Assembly (NCBI RefSeq): GCF_000226095.1
Contig: NC_016472.1
Location: 1,984,001 to 2,048,000, forward strand
From: Thermothelomyces thermophilus ATCC 42464
Taxonomy: Eukaryota > Ascomycota > Sordariomycetes > Sordariales > Chaetomiaceae
Length of the DNA stretch: 64,000 nucleotides
Direction: 5' to 3'
Position 1 is the stretch's first letter. The number at the start of each line of letters is the position of its first letter. The notes beneath the pieces were generated by a model. The model searched no databases. It worked only from the letters and a program-made list of their open reading frames with translations, and was not told the DNA's origin. The position numbers and the translations under genes are program-made. Shown one piece after another: positions 11,348-22,203 of this stretch.

Positions 11348-13099
11348 TCATAACGTCACACCGCTCTCCCACCACCTCCCCCCGCGGACGGTATACCAAC
11401 CCAGCCCGTAGCCCACACCATCCCACCGCCACCAGTCCGTGTTGCCCGGCGCGCCGAAGCCCATCATGCGGAACGGCGAGACGGGCACGGGTTCGAAGAG
11501 CCACACGCCGGCGCGGCTCATGTCGTCTATCAGGCCCCAGGCGGTGAGGTGGAGCCAGAGGGTGGTGAAGAGGAGGTTGGCAGTGCGGCAGAGCCAGCGG
11601 GGGATTCTCTTCTTGGGAGCGCCGTGGCCGGCTGCAGCGGTTGCTTCGGAGCGGGCGAGGACGGAGGAGGCGAGACGCTTGGCGAGGGAGGCAGCGGCAG
11701 CCTGGAGGATGATGCCCACGGGTTGCAGGACGAAGAAGACGATGGGCGTCCAAAAGCGGGTAGTTTCCGGCACGGAGGTGTGACCGCCGGCCGAGTGGAC
11801 AAGGCCGCTCAGGGTGAAGGCGAGGAATGACTTGAGCAGCATTCGGGCCGTCTTATTCTCTCGGATGCTTGTATGTGATTGGTTGTGGTGACGATGGTGG
11901 TGGTGATGATGATGATGATGATGATGAACACGACCGTGTTGACGCAGGAGCCACCTCGCTGGCGCAACGAATCCCGCTCGAAAAGTCTGATGCCACCACC
12001 CACCCCAGAATCCTGCCAGTCCTCTGTCGAGAACCGAAGGGACAAAGCCGCCGAAGAGGCTCGGGTGCTGCCAGAGCTCAGCGCGTACGCCAAACAGGCT
12101 ACGCAGGGGAAAGACGATGGTGAGCTGTAGAAAGGAGTAGTAAAGGTGGAGACCGGCTATGATACCCGCCAGAGCGGGCAGGCTCCTCAGAAGGAACGAG
12201 ATGGTGAGCTGCGGGAATGGCAGACGGGAGTAAAATGCCGGAAGGGGGTAGGAGTGTAATCTGTAGTCCGGCCCGAGAACAAAGTAAGGGTCTCGACGGA
12301 TGGTGGTGGTCAACAGGTCGATTGTAAGGTAGGAGAGGCTAAACTCTAGAAGGCGGGAGCGGAGAAAAGACGCGTAGGTTGACGAGCGAGCGGTGCCGGT
12401 GCGGGATGCTAGAGGAACGAGATCCAGCCGGACGGGCTCGCCCTCCAGGGCCTTCTTGGGCGGAAACGGGGGGTGCGGAATCGAGGAAATGGAACAGTTC
12501 CAGCCTGCCCCGCGGAATGCGGTGATCAAGTCGGCGGTCCAGCCTAGGCGGGCGAGCAAAGACCCCGTGGCCGGGAAGGGTTGCCAGAAATACTCGCTAT
12601 GTGCGAGCGAGGTGCCTACGCTCTCGTCTGGCGACACCATGGCTGTTTGCTTTTCCATTCCTTCTTTCAACCCGACTCCAGGCCGTCTGGGCCGCCTCTC
12701 CACCCTCGCTGCATCCCATTGCGGCCGCGTGAAGATGAGCAGTCTCAGGGCGTTAATGGTTCCCCACGCCGCCAACAACCCGGTCGCGTATGCCACGGCT
12801 TCGTTGATTGCGGAGGTGGTCTGTAAGAGACGGACATTGAGATAGATGACGGCCGCGGCGACAAGCCAGCGCATGTGGTACAGCCATGGCCGGTTGACGT
12901 GGGGGATGCTGAGGTACAGAAGCGGGAGGAAGAAGCTGCCAACGAAAGACCAAGGGATGACCAGCGGCCGCACCTCGCCGGCTTCAAGTGCTGCCCTGAA
13001 TGCTGCCCGGTATTGTTTTTGGTAGTACACGCCAAGATTGAAGGGTTGTTGATCCGATCCGGATGCGACGTGGCCGGGGCTAACAAGGTTGGCAGCCAT
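11348..13099 (-). CDS. MBOAT/wax-synthase-like membrane acyltransferase
   Basis: A single exon of 583 residues. It appears to be an integral membrane protein with several hydrophobic helices (for example PLVIPWSFVGSFFLPLLYL near residue 50 and YLNVRLLQTTSAINEAVAYA near 90). The motif FWGGWWHQTFR is the wax-synthase-domain signature (the family core is FWxRRWHQ), and SFLAFTLSGLVHSAGGH matches the C-terminal block with the presumed catalytic His. Family members in ascomycetes transfer acyl groups to alcohols or sterols, and some act in secondary metabolism; the substrate here cannot be inferred. A run of eleven histidines encoded by CAT/CAC repeats (about 11885-11925) sits in a loop between the two motifs. 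It is followed on the same strand by no obvious partner gene. Confidence 0.8.
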   Translation of the reverse strand: MAANLVSPGHVASGSDQQPFNLGVYYQKQYRAAFRAALEAGEVRPLVIPWSFVGSFFLPLLYLSIPHVNRPWLYHMRWLVAAAVIYLNVRLLQTTSAINEAVAYATGLLAAWGTINALRLLIFTRPQWDAARVERRPRRPGVGLKEGMEKQTAMVSPDESVGTSLAHSEYFWQPFPATGSLLARLGWTADLITAFRGAGWNCSISSIPHPPFPPKKALEGEPVRLDLVPLASRTGTARSSTYASFLRSRLLEFSLSYLTIDLLTTTIRRDPYFVLGPDYRLHSYPLPAFYSRLPFPQLTISFLLRSLPALAGIIAGLHLYYSFLQLTIVFPLRSLFGVRAELWQHPSLFGGFVPSVLDRGLAGFWGGWWHQTFRAGFVAPARWLLRQHGRVHHHHHHHHHHHRHHNQSHTSIRENKTARMLLKSFLAFTLSGLVHSAGGHTSVPETTRFWTPIVFFVLQPVGIILQAAAASLAKRLASSVLARSEATAAAGHGAPKKRIPRWLCRTANLLFTTLWLHLTAWGLIDDMSRAGVWLFEPVPVSPFRMMGFGAPGNTDWWRWDGVGYGLGWYTVRGGRWWESGVTL

Positions 13100-13511
13100 G
13101 CGACATGCTGTCTCAACAAGACATCCAAGAAAGGAAATATGCTATGAGAGAGTCAAGCTTCCCAGAGGTCTTGTCAAAGTTGACGAAGAGTTGAAAGAGA
13201 ACGCTTGCCCCGACAATGATCGAACAAAAGATTGACACGGTGAAAAAAGTTCGCAATCCGCCGTTGATTAGCTGAACGCAACGGAGTTTTCCGAAACCGT
13301 CAGTCTTCAAAACAAATAACTAAGCAAGGGGAGCCGGTATGCTATTGCCAACTCGGTCGCCTGCACAGTTCCAGATCCCAAGGGTCGCTTGCTGAAATCG
13401 ATACCAAACCGCAACGGGCTACTTACATCTTGGCAGAAGATTAATCGCCACGTCCTCTGTCCATTGGCAACTGACTCGAGCGTCCACAGAAGATCACACC
13501 CCGCGGACGAT
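13100..13511. other. Intergenic, between two minus-strand genes
   Basis: This is the 3' flank of the Moco sulfurase and the promoter side of the MBOAT-like gene. I see no motif or small gene that stands out. Confidence 0.5.
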
Positions 13512-16104
13512 TTATTCCTCGCGCCGCCACTCGGGCACAACCACATCCCCAACCCTTACCATAGGGGACTTTCTGCCTTGGCCTTCACTGTAACACATAT
13601 GGACTCCAAAGAACACTTTGCCATCAAACCGTCTCGTCTTGGACAGCGTCACAAACGGCTCCTCGCTTTTCTCCGCCGTCTCTTGGTTAATACAGACCAT
13701 GTGGCACCGCCTGCATGCACCTAACATTTCGAACATGAGCTGCTGCTGGCCGATTTTGACGCCTGACCATGAGTCCTCGGCATACGGCGTTATGCTAGTG
13801 TCAGGAGCAGCAGGTGCGATGACGATATTAGCTCGGAAGACCGCAGCAGAAATCTCCTTTGTGCCGGGCTTGGCGGCTTGGATCTCCCGGTTCAGGGCGT
13901 CAACGCTGGGAAGAGTGATGGCGAGGATTGGGCTTTCGTTGGAGAGAAGAATTCGTCGCGAGACAGCCTTCTCGACATCTGAGTCCGGAGGTGACGGTGG
14001 GAATGAGCCTGGGAGGCCCGGTCCGGTTGTTGGTGGTGGTTGTTCGAGCTGGTGCTTCTGGAGGTGGGCTTTGGAGTGCCGCATGCTTTTCCCTTGCCCG
14101 CCAGCGGGAAACCGAGCGAGTAGACACGGCACCTCGAGGAGGTCGGAGAAGAAGCGGTTGATGATCGGGGATGAATATGTTTGCGCCTGAATCTCCTCGC
14201 CACACACTCGGGGCAATCTCGAGGACGAAAATGAGGCGCTGAAAAGCGAGGGGATTTTGGAAAGTGGTATGCTGACTTCCCGGGAAACATGAGATGATGT
14301 GTGTCCTGCGTAAATGACACGTAGCTGCCCCTTCTCGAAATCGAGCGACGGACGTATAAGCGCCATCTTAGGGTGGCGTTTCTGATTCAATGCCTGCCCG
14401 GTGCCCTGGTGCACCAGACACCATTCCCTATCCCAGGCGAGCCCCTCAGGCCTGACTTCCCATTCGACACCTGGGGGAATCCGGAAGCCGCCGCAGCTCT
14501 TGATCGGATAGATGGTTATGCTGTGAATTTGGAGCCGTGTTCCAGAAGGCAGCGTTTCCAGCTGTGGAGGGGCCAGAATCGGCGAAGTATCTCGATAGAA
14601 CTCCGCAACAAACGCAACGAAGCTGTCGACATCCGCGATGGTACTCATGGCGCCTAAACTTGCACGGATAATACCGGTTGGGTTCCCAGCCATGATATCG
14701 TTATCCGTCCCGCACCGAAACCCCGAGCTAAAGTTCTGCTTCATCTCCCACGGCTCGAGGCCGAGTGCGGAGGCAATGCCGCCGGGATTGCAAACCCCGC
14801 CGGTGCGAATATGAAAGCCTTTTAGCGAAGCGAGCTTTTCGACCTCGGCCAAGCTCACCCAAGATCCTAGGCCGTCACGGATGTTGAAAGCAATGACAGG
14901 GCCACTTCCAAGCCCATCTCCCACTGACTCTGGGTCGCACGAGTATAGCACACAAACCGGCTTGCCATTCCCGTGCCTTAATGATCTGAGGCCCCTGTAG
15001 AGTCGTTTTGCCAGAAATGACGTATGTGAAGCTACGTCCCGCATTGAGCCGAAGAGACGCTTATGCACGTCCAGCGCTGGATCCAAGGCGATAATGTTGT
15101 GGATTGGCAATGTCCCGTCCTCCAGGCGCTCATGGAGAAACTGAGTTTTCGGGGCGTGCCACTGTTCTTTCAAGCACACGACCATGTCGACAGTGCCTCC
15201 GCCAAAGTACTTCCTCGAGTTGAACGCTTCCTCTGCCTCCCGTCTCACAATCAACGCGCCCAAATCAGGGAACCCGAAGATCTTATAGAAGCTGAGCACG
15301 GTGAAGTCGGGAGCCGTGTCTGCCTGGCTTAAGTCGAGCGGGGCGGAGCAGACTAGGGCAGCTGCGTCCAGCAGGGTGTATGTCTTCCTCCCTGCGCAGC
15401 GGACCCTCGCGGCCCAGCTCAAGGGATACCGCTGCCCATTCATGTTGGACTGCGCAGGGTAGGCAAATAAAACTGGGCGGTCGTCCCTGTCGTTCCCGAA
15501 TGGACAGTCTCCGCTAAGCCACTTGTCAACCTTATCGTCGTCAAGACAGACACTATCATGAGCCTCTTCCCTGACCCCGACAAGGCTGGTGTGGCTCGCC
15601 TGATGATACGCGTAGTTGAACCCACAGGGGGCAGCCCGCAATGCCTCGGCAACTAGTTTGATTCCAGCAGTCGCATTGGCCACAAACACAAGGTCGAATG
15701 CGGCCGGATCAGCGTTGAAGAAACGCAGCACACGCAAACGGATGTCCTCTATCCGCGCGGTTGACAACTGAGATGAGGCTGAGGCGGAGTGGGGGTTTCC
15801 CAACAAGGCCGATGTCATGACCCGGGCAAAGTCCTCCATCAGGGACTTGGGATAGAGTGTTGTCCCAGCATGGTCGAGATAGATGGAGCCTATATATCAG
15901 TCTTGATTAGTACCGTTACAATCCAAAAAAAAGGAATGAAGAATAACCAGAAAGAGAAAAAGACGATAAAGAAAAGATGCAATTACCATTTAGCATGGGA
16001 TACTCGTCATCTCTGAAGCTTTCGATGCGGGCATTGTACCCGGCGTTTGCTTGACCGTCGAGTCCGGCCATGGCCACTAGGATGCTATTGACATGCCTGC
16101 CCAT
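13512..16104 (-). CDS. hxB: Molybdenum cofactor sulfurase
   Basis: Adds the terminal sulfide to Moco of xanthine dehydrogenase and aldehyde-oxidase-type enzymes, using sulfur from L-cysteine. Exons 16104-15987 and 15889-13512 give 831 residues; the single intron is 97 bp. Splicing restores the N-terminal block NGSIYLDHAGTTLYPKSL. The class-V aminotransferase/NifS-like domain fills residues 40-450, with the PLP lysine in SFYKIFGFPDLGAL (about residue 242) and the sulfur-carrying Cys in RTGGVCNPGG (about 406). From about residue 510 there is a MOSC N-terminal beta-barrel (LQIHSITIYPIKSCGG) and then the MOSC domain, with GACRRCHMVCINQ conserved. This is the full two-domain architecture of fungal HxB. 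It diverges from CDC6. The start at 16104 is the only in-frame ATG near the 5' end apart from internal ones. Confidence 0.93.
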
Positions 16105-16700
16105 CCCTTGACTGACAGAGAGTCGGCTCGTGACATTTGCGAGCGTCGTGTTGCCCTAGACATTTCTTAGAGAATTTGAATCGAGAATTACGGGTGCCAT
16201 TGAGAAGGTATTATTATTGTAAGTGGACTCGAGCGGATAGACAAGGTTTCTGGTCAGGCGGCACCTTCCAGCTTGTTTGGTCTGAGGGGGGGGCAAACGG
16301 AGTTCGCCCCCTTCCACCGCGGGGATGTGGGGTTCTCCAATTCACTTGATAATACGGACTAAGGACGGGACTGATGGATGGAAGCCCGACTTGAATGGCG
16401 ACTCGAAGGCCCCACTTCACTAGCCACACGGATTGCGGTGGTGCGAGCCACAAGATAAGCCCCACTGACGTTTCACGTTAAGTGGAGGAAGTTTAAGTGT
16501 GCTACGCGGTAAAGCGCGTCTGCTGCTCCACTTTAACGCGTCGCGTTCCGCGAGCGGGAAGGGCGAAACGCTCCTTTACAATGTGGGTTGAGAGCTTCCT
16601 TCCTTGCGCGCACACTTTCCCCCACATCATGAAGCTTCGTCCTTTCCCTTCCAACCTCAACACGCCAGCCGCACTTCCCAAGCTTTAGTAATTTGCGATC
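16105..16700. other. Divergent promoter region, hxB / CDC6
   Basis: About 600 bp shared by the Moco sulfurase and CDC6. It contains an MCB-type box at 16536-16541 close to CDC6 and GATA-type hexamers (TGATAA near 16347, AGATAA near 16452) whose number is near chance expectation. I see no gene in it. Confidence 0.55.
16536..16546. promoter_or_regulatory. MCB-type cell-cycle box upstream of CDC6
   Basis: The sequence ACGCGTCGCGT contains a perfect MluI cell-cycle box (ACGCGT), 160-165 bp before the CDC6 ATG. MBF (Mbp1/Swi6) binds this hexamer in yeasts to drive G1/S transcription, and CDC6/cdc18 genes are known targets there. A nearby GGCGAAA and other CGCG words add to the resemblance. Function here is inferred. 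Confidence 0.5.
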
Positions 16701-18762
16701 ATGGCAACTACAACTTTGGGGAAAAGGACGCGAAGCTCCAAGCAGGAAGGTGAACATGCTTGCTTTGGCTGCCAGAATGTGAAAAGAAGGCGCAGCTGAC
16801 AGCGTTCCGCAGAGCCACCATTGAGTCTCGACTACTCGTCCAAGCGGCCCAGACGTACCCCGAGAAAGCTTAGTGGGAAGGAGGACACCTCCATTCTTGA
16901 TAAGGAGAATCAAGAGAATGAGCAGCCCGAGTCTGGCTCGCAAGGGGATGCCGAACCGACCCCTACGAAGTGCCACTCAAGGCGGGATTCGGTCGTCAGC
17001 GGTACCAGGAGCTGTAGGTTGAAGTTGCACCGACGATCATCAACCTGGATGCTAACCCAGTACAGCTCACGTTGGTCCCGTAACCCCGTCGACCCCTCGC
17101 CACTACGATGTCTACGCCAGGAGTACCACCACTCCCCGCCACCGGGTTATGTCGGTCGGCAGACTTTCGCGGCGGATGACACCCCAGACACCCTTGACTC
17201 CGAGCACTATCCAAACAGTATATCATCAGGCAAGGCAGCTGTTCTCGCGCAGCGCCGATCCTGGGCAACTGATTGGACGAGACGATGAGCGGGCACAGCT
17301 GCACAAGTTCCTTGAGCGCTGCACCTCTTCTCGCCCTGGTGGATGTCTCTACGTCAGCGGACCACCGGGAACCGGCAAGAGCGCGATGGTAAACAGGATC
17401 ACCGAAGAAGTCGCGTCCAGTTCGGAGACCATCCGAAAGGCCTGCATCAACTGCATGAGCATCAAATCGTCCAAAGATCTGTACATCGCGCTACTGGACC
17501 AACTATGCGGCGATGGCGACATGGCAGAGAACGACGTTGCGGAGTCCCTGCAGAAGCTTTTCTTCAACAAAAAGGGAACAGATGTCTTCCTGGTGGTGTT
17601 GGACGAGGTCGACCACATCCTGACATTGGATTCCCAGAGTCTCTATCGCATGTTTGAATGGTCGTTGCAGCCGACGTCGCGCCTTACTATGGTGGGTATC
17701 GCAAATGCGCTGGATCTCACCGACCGGTTTCTTCCCCGCCTCAAGTCGCGCAACCTCAAGCCGGAGCTTCTCCCCTTTCTACCATACACTGCGCCCCAGA
17801 TCAAGCGTATTATCACGGAACGGCTCAGGACTCTCGCCCCCGAGGGCTCCGCGGCCGACTTCATCCCTTTCTTCCACCCTGCCGCTATCGAGCTCTGCTC
17901 ACGCAAGGTCTCTAGCCAAACTGGCGACCTTCGACGCGCCTTTGAGATCTGCCGGCGCGCCTTGGATCTGGTCGAGTCTGAGACCCGTCTCAAGCACGAG
18001 AATGAGATCAAAGACCAGCTCCTCCAGCAGAGTCCCTCCCGCAAGATCCTGGGGGAGAACCGCAACCTCGCTTCTGGGGTCCAGTCTCCGGGTGCCCAGC
18101 AACTCCAGAGATCCCTCCAACACCTGACGGCCACCACCGCCCCGCGCGTGACCATCGCCCATCTCAACAAAGTCACCGCTGCCGCTTTTAGCAACGGCCC
18201 GAGCCAGCGGCTGAAGACTCTCAACCTTCAGCAGAAAGCAGCTCTTTGCTCGCTGATGGCAATCGAGAAGCGAAATCGTTCCGCCCAGGCGGCGGCGGCG
18301 GCAGTCCAAACCCCATCCTCGGCAACACCGACGACTCCTTCTTCCCGAACTCGCCCTGTCGCAACAGCGCCAACAGTAAAGACCCTATACGACTCCTACT
18401 GCACCCTCTGCAGGCAGGACTCCCTTTTGCACCCCCTTTCGTCCTCGGAGTTCCGCGAAGTCATCAGTAGCCTCGAGACGCTATCCCTGATTACGCCCGT
18501 GGATGGCAAAACTGGGTCGTTTGTCGGGCTGCAGGGCGGGAGTGTGGTTGGTGCCACGACGCCCGGCACTCCCAAGAGGACTCGGAGAAAGAAGGACGTT
18601 TTTTTTGGAGGGTTTGGCGGAACCGGAATCGGCGGTGGCGGGCTAACTGCCGACGAGCAGAGAGTCGCAAGCTGTGTTGGAGAGAGGGAGATGGAAGCCG
18701 CTGTGGAGGGCTTGGGGGCCGGGATCCTGAGGGGAATATTGAGTGGTGAAGCGTTGGATTAA
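16701..18762 (+). CDS. CDC6: Replication licensing ATPase Cdc6/Cdc18
   Basis: Loads MCM2-7 onto ORC-bound origins in G1. Exons 16701-16749, 16813-17013 and 17066-18762 give 648 residues. The 16-codon first exon (MATTTLGKRTRSSKQE) joins in phase 1. Intron 2 has two usable phase-1 donors (17003 GTACCA or 17014 GTAGGT); I chose the second as closer to consensus. The N-terminus is basic with several S/T-P sites (TPQTPLTPST), expected CDK targets. The AAA+ core has Walker A GPPGTGKS (residues 182-189), Walker B VVLDEVDHI (about 260-268), sensor 1 in VGIANALDLTDRF and sensor 2 arginine in QTGDLRRAFEICRRAL. The C-terminus holds the winged-helix domain (LYDSYCTLCRQDSLLHPLSS). Cdc6 rather than Orc1: there is no BAH domain and the length is short. 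Confidence 0.93.
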
Positions 18763-19617
18763 TCCCTTTTTCCCCTTTTTCTTTTGCGACCGATACTGCT
18801 ATCGTTGTACACTAGGCATGGTGTGTGGGACTTGCTGTTTGGCAGAGCATGCATAGCATGGCGTGGCACGGCGTGGGCATAGATTGGGGTGGCATTGCGC
18901 GGCGTATGTGTTCGTTGTTAGGTTTTGGGACAGTCGGCATTGGCTCGTGTGGGAAGAAATGCTCTGGTGTTGGCAGGCATCGTTTAGACAGACAAAACTC
19001 TTGTTTGCTGGAATTTCCCGGGCGAATCATTCTGGTGATGACTCAGTATCCAAACTCAATGAGAACGTTTGGACCGGCCTTCGCATTTTTGGTCAATGCC
19101 AATAATGCTTCATGTCTACCAAGCCATTGCTCTCATGACGTTATGCAGTTCCCTAGCTATGCCATGTAAAACAGCAGCCACCCCCAATGCCAGACCAAGC
19201 CCTCAACCCAACAAAGGCGAGACAGAACTCCTTCTGGGCCGACTTCCGCTAGCTTCGGCGACATTCAAGTGTCATCATTAAGTCGGACATCGGGTAGCTG
19301 AAACGTAAGAGGTTGGCCACCTCTTGGTCAACCCGATCACCACGCGTTCTGCAGAGGATATGTTCGGGCGTTATCTTGACTTGGCCCAAAGTACTTTTTA
19401 TAAAGTGCCGATAGCCATGAATCTCGATGATATGCAGCCTGCCCAAAGCTCCTAGCAGCAATCTAGATCACGCGCTAAGTTTTCGAATAATGCCTAAAAT
19501 GCCCAAGCTAGCGCTCGCTTTGCAACCAGTCTCGCTTTCCCCCGGCAGAGCTACAAACCACACACACAGCCAATCCCTTCCCCCCCCCCTTTTCCCATCC
19601 TCCAGTTTCTCAACCAC
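18763..19617. other. Convergent intergenic region
   Basis: About 850 bp between the 3' ends of CDC6 (plus) and the aldehyde dehydrogenase (minus). Both flanks presumably hold 3' untranslated sequence. I see no gene, repeat or tRNA. Confidence 0.5.
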
Positions 19618-21430
19618 TCAGCTATGCGTTGGCATAGCGACGTCAGCCTTCTTGCTAATCGCGTCCGACCCGCTCCACAGGGTGGTAACCGTCTTGAGCT
19701 GCGTATAGAAGTTGACGCCGGGTCTGCCGTAGAAGGTGCTCGCGCCGCCACCGGCGACGCTCTTCTTGTTGCCGGTGAAGCTGAACATGGGCAGAGGGAC
19801 GGGGATGGGCACGTTGATGCCAACCTGGCCAGCCTCGATGCGGCGCCGGAAGGACTCGGCGGTCGGGCCGGAGCGCGTGAAGATGGCGACGCCGTTGCCG
19901 TACTCGTTGGCGTTGATAAGGTCGATGGCCTCGTCGAGCGTGTCGACGTTGAGGCATACGAGGACGGGGCCGAAGATCTCCTCGCGGTAGCACTTCATCT
20001 GCGGGGTGACGTTGGTGATGATGGTCGGCGCGACCCAGTTGCCGTTGGGGTATTTGGGGGGCTTGTAGCCGCGGCCGTCGAGCAGGATGGTGGCGCCTTC
20101 TTCTTCGGCCGACGCGATGAGCGACTCGATGCGCGCCTTGCTCTGCGGCGTGATGACGGGGCCCAGGTCCGCGCCCTCCTCGAAGCCGCCGTTGACAGAG
20201 AGCGCCTTGGCCCGCTCGGCCAGTTCGGGGAGCCATTCCTTGGTCTCGCCTACCATGACCAACGTCGAGAGGGCCATGCACCGCTGGCCGGCGGCGCCAA
20301 AGGCGGCGCCAACAACGGCGTTGAGGAAGTGGTTCTTGTTGCAGTCGGGAAGAACGGCGGCGTGGTTCTTGGCTCCGAGGTTGGCCTGCACGCGCTTGCC
20401 GTTGGCGGAGCCGCGTGCGTAGATGTACTCGCCCGCCTTGTTGCCGCCGACGAAGCTGATGGCCTTGATCGCGGGCTCGTCGAGGATAAAGTTGACGGTA
20501 CGGTGGGCGCCATGCACGATGTTGACGACGCCGTCGGGGAAGCCGGCCTTCTGGCAAAGCTCGGCCAGGATCATGGCGGCGCCGGGGTCGCGCTCGGAGG
20601 GCTTGAGGATGAGCGTGTTACCCGTAACGGTGGCAATGGGAATGCACCACAAGGGAATCATGGCGGGGAAGTCTGACGTTGGTTAGCAACCCACATTCGG
20701 GATTCATTCCAGTACCAGGGAAGGGACACCTACTAAACGGGCAGATAGCCGCAACAACACCCAGCGGCTCGCGGTACGTCCTGGTCTCCATGTCCTTGGC
20801 CACCTCGAGCACTTCGCCCTTCAGCAGCTCGGGAGCGCCGCAGGCCGCCTCGGCAACCTGGAGGCCGCGGAGCACGTCGCCCTTGGCGTCGGCAAACGTC
20901 TTGCCCTGCTCGAGCGTGATGCTGGCGGCCAGGCGGTCCCAGTTCTCGCGGATCAGCGAGACGAACCTGAACATGATCTGCTGTCGGTGCAGCACACTGG
21001 TGGTGCGCCACGTCTCGAATGCCTTCTGGGCGGAGGCCACAGCGGCCTTCAGCTCCTCGTCTGTGTTCTGCGGCACGCGCGTCACCAGGTTGTTGGTGGC
21101 CGGGTCATGCAGGTCGATGAACTCTGTCGTTTTGGACTGGAGGAACTTGTTGTCGATAAAATAGGGCGTGTCTTGCACTTCGGCGATCTTGTCGTGGGTG
21201 GTTGGATAATTGGTCGCCGTGCTCGCGAGCCCGACCGGCGCCGCTGCCGGACGAAGGTGTTGTGCTGTGGCATGTAACCTCCTCACGGCCGTTGCCGACG
21301 CGGACTTTCCTGAGGATGCCATCCTTAACGACGAGGCAAGAAAGGCTGATCGGGGAGGGCTGGACGACAATTGTGCAAGACGTCCAGTTGTGGCAGACGC
21401 TGAAGCGGCCCTTGTTGCGAAACGGCGCAT
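19618..21430 (-). CDS. Methylmalonate-semialdehyde dehydrogenase, mitochondrial
   Basis: CoA-acylating aldehyde dehydrogenase (EC 1.2.1.27, ALDH6 family) that converts malonate or methylmalonate semialdehyde to acetyl-CoA or propionyl-CoA in valine and pyrimidine catabolism. Exons 21430-20734 and 20672-19618 give 583 residues; the 61-bp phase-1 intron splits the codon for Asn in PFNFPAM. The first 60 or so residues are Arg/Ser/Ala-rich without acids, as in a matrix-targeting leader. The family block [20 protein letters not shown] is restored by splicing. The catalytic cysteine lies in [11 protein letters not shown] (Cys about residue 364) and the glutamate-loop region reads [13 protein letters not shown], typical of ALDH6 rather than general ALDHs. 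The length is somewhat over the family norm because of the long leader. The C-terminus is complete. Confidence 0.93.
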
Positions 21431-22203
21431 CGTGAGTTCGGAGAAAGACGGTGAGGCGGTCTCGGTGGGATGGATCGACAGGGTTCCTCTCTCTCTCTCT
21501 CGCGCACAATGCGGTCTGGTTACAAAGCGCCGGAGCTATTATTAACTGCCGAGTCGGTTGAAATGGTCGGCCCCCCCTTTGGTTGGTGGTTTGCTACCTG
21601 ACCTGTCCAATGTAAAATTACAAGCACAGTCCGTCGCTCCTGCAAGCGGGTGCAAGCGGGTGACAGCGCCCCTTTATCCGACCTGCCATCCCGCCGCCGG
21701 CAGCAGGGCAACTTGCCGCTTGCGAGGACCGGGCATGGGGATGAGCGGCGCGCCAACTGTGGAGGCTTCTCCGCACTGGCTTATCTCCAAAGCCGCGTCC
21801 TGCCGATCGCCAATGGGAGCGCGCCAATTCGGCAATTGGACAAGGGGGGAACTTGGTATGGGTCCCGCCGAAATCCGGGGATGAGGTTGCTCTGTCTCCA
21901 GCTTGGGCCATCACGGGGTGCTCTCGGTTTGCTGCGGGGTCAAGAAACGTGTCAATTGCAGGCGAACGAACTTGCACCGCGGACATCTCCGAACCATGTG
22001 TCCAATACTAACCCCTGTGTATTTTGGTTCCTAGAATACAGTTGCGCCGTTCGACTCCGCAGACCAGAAATAAAGTAGAAGAATGAAGCAAAACCACAGC
22101 ATCAGCAACCACCGAACAATAATGTCTCCGAAACTACCGGGACTTGGCATAGAATGTGTTGATTAATCTCCCCGGAATACATCATCCCCAATCTGCGAAC
22201 CAT
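21431..22203. other. Intergenic, tandem minus-strand genes
   Basis: This is the promoter of the ALDH6 gene and the 3' flank of calnexin. A CT microsatellite (about 21487-21504) lies some 60-75 bp before the ALDH6 ATG, where pyrimidine-rich leaders are common in fungi. I see no gene. Confidence 0.5.

Noticed and set aside
16340-16460. GATA-factor sites that could tie hxB to nitrogen regulation
   Set aside because: Two or three HGATAR hexamers in 600 bp are close to chance, and no UaY-type CGG-N6-CCG site was found.
19624-20676. A 350-codon open frame on the plus strand opposite the ALDH6 gene
   Set aside because: It is the antisense shadow of a GC-rich coding exon with high third-position GC; the minus strand carries all ALDH6 motifs.
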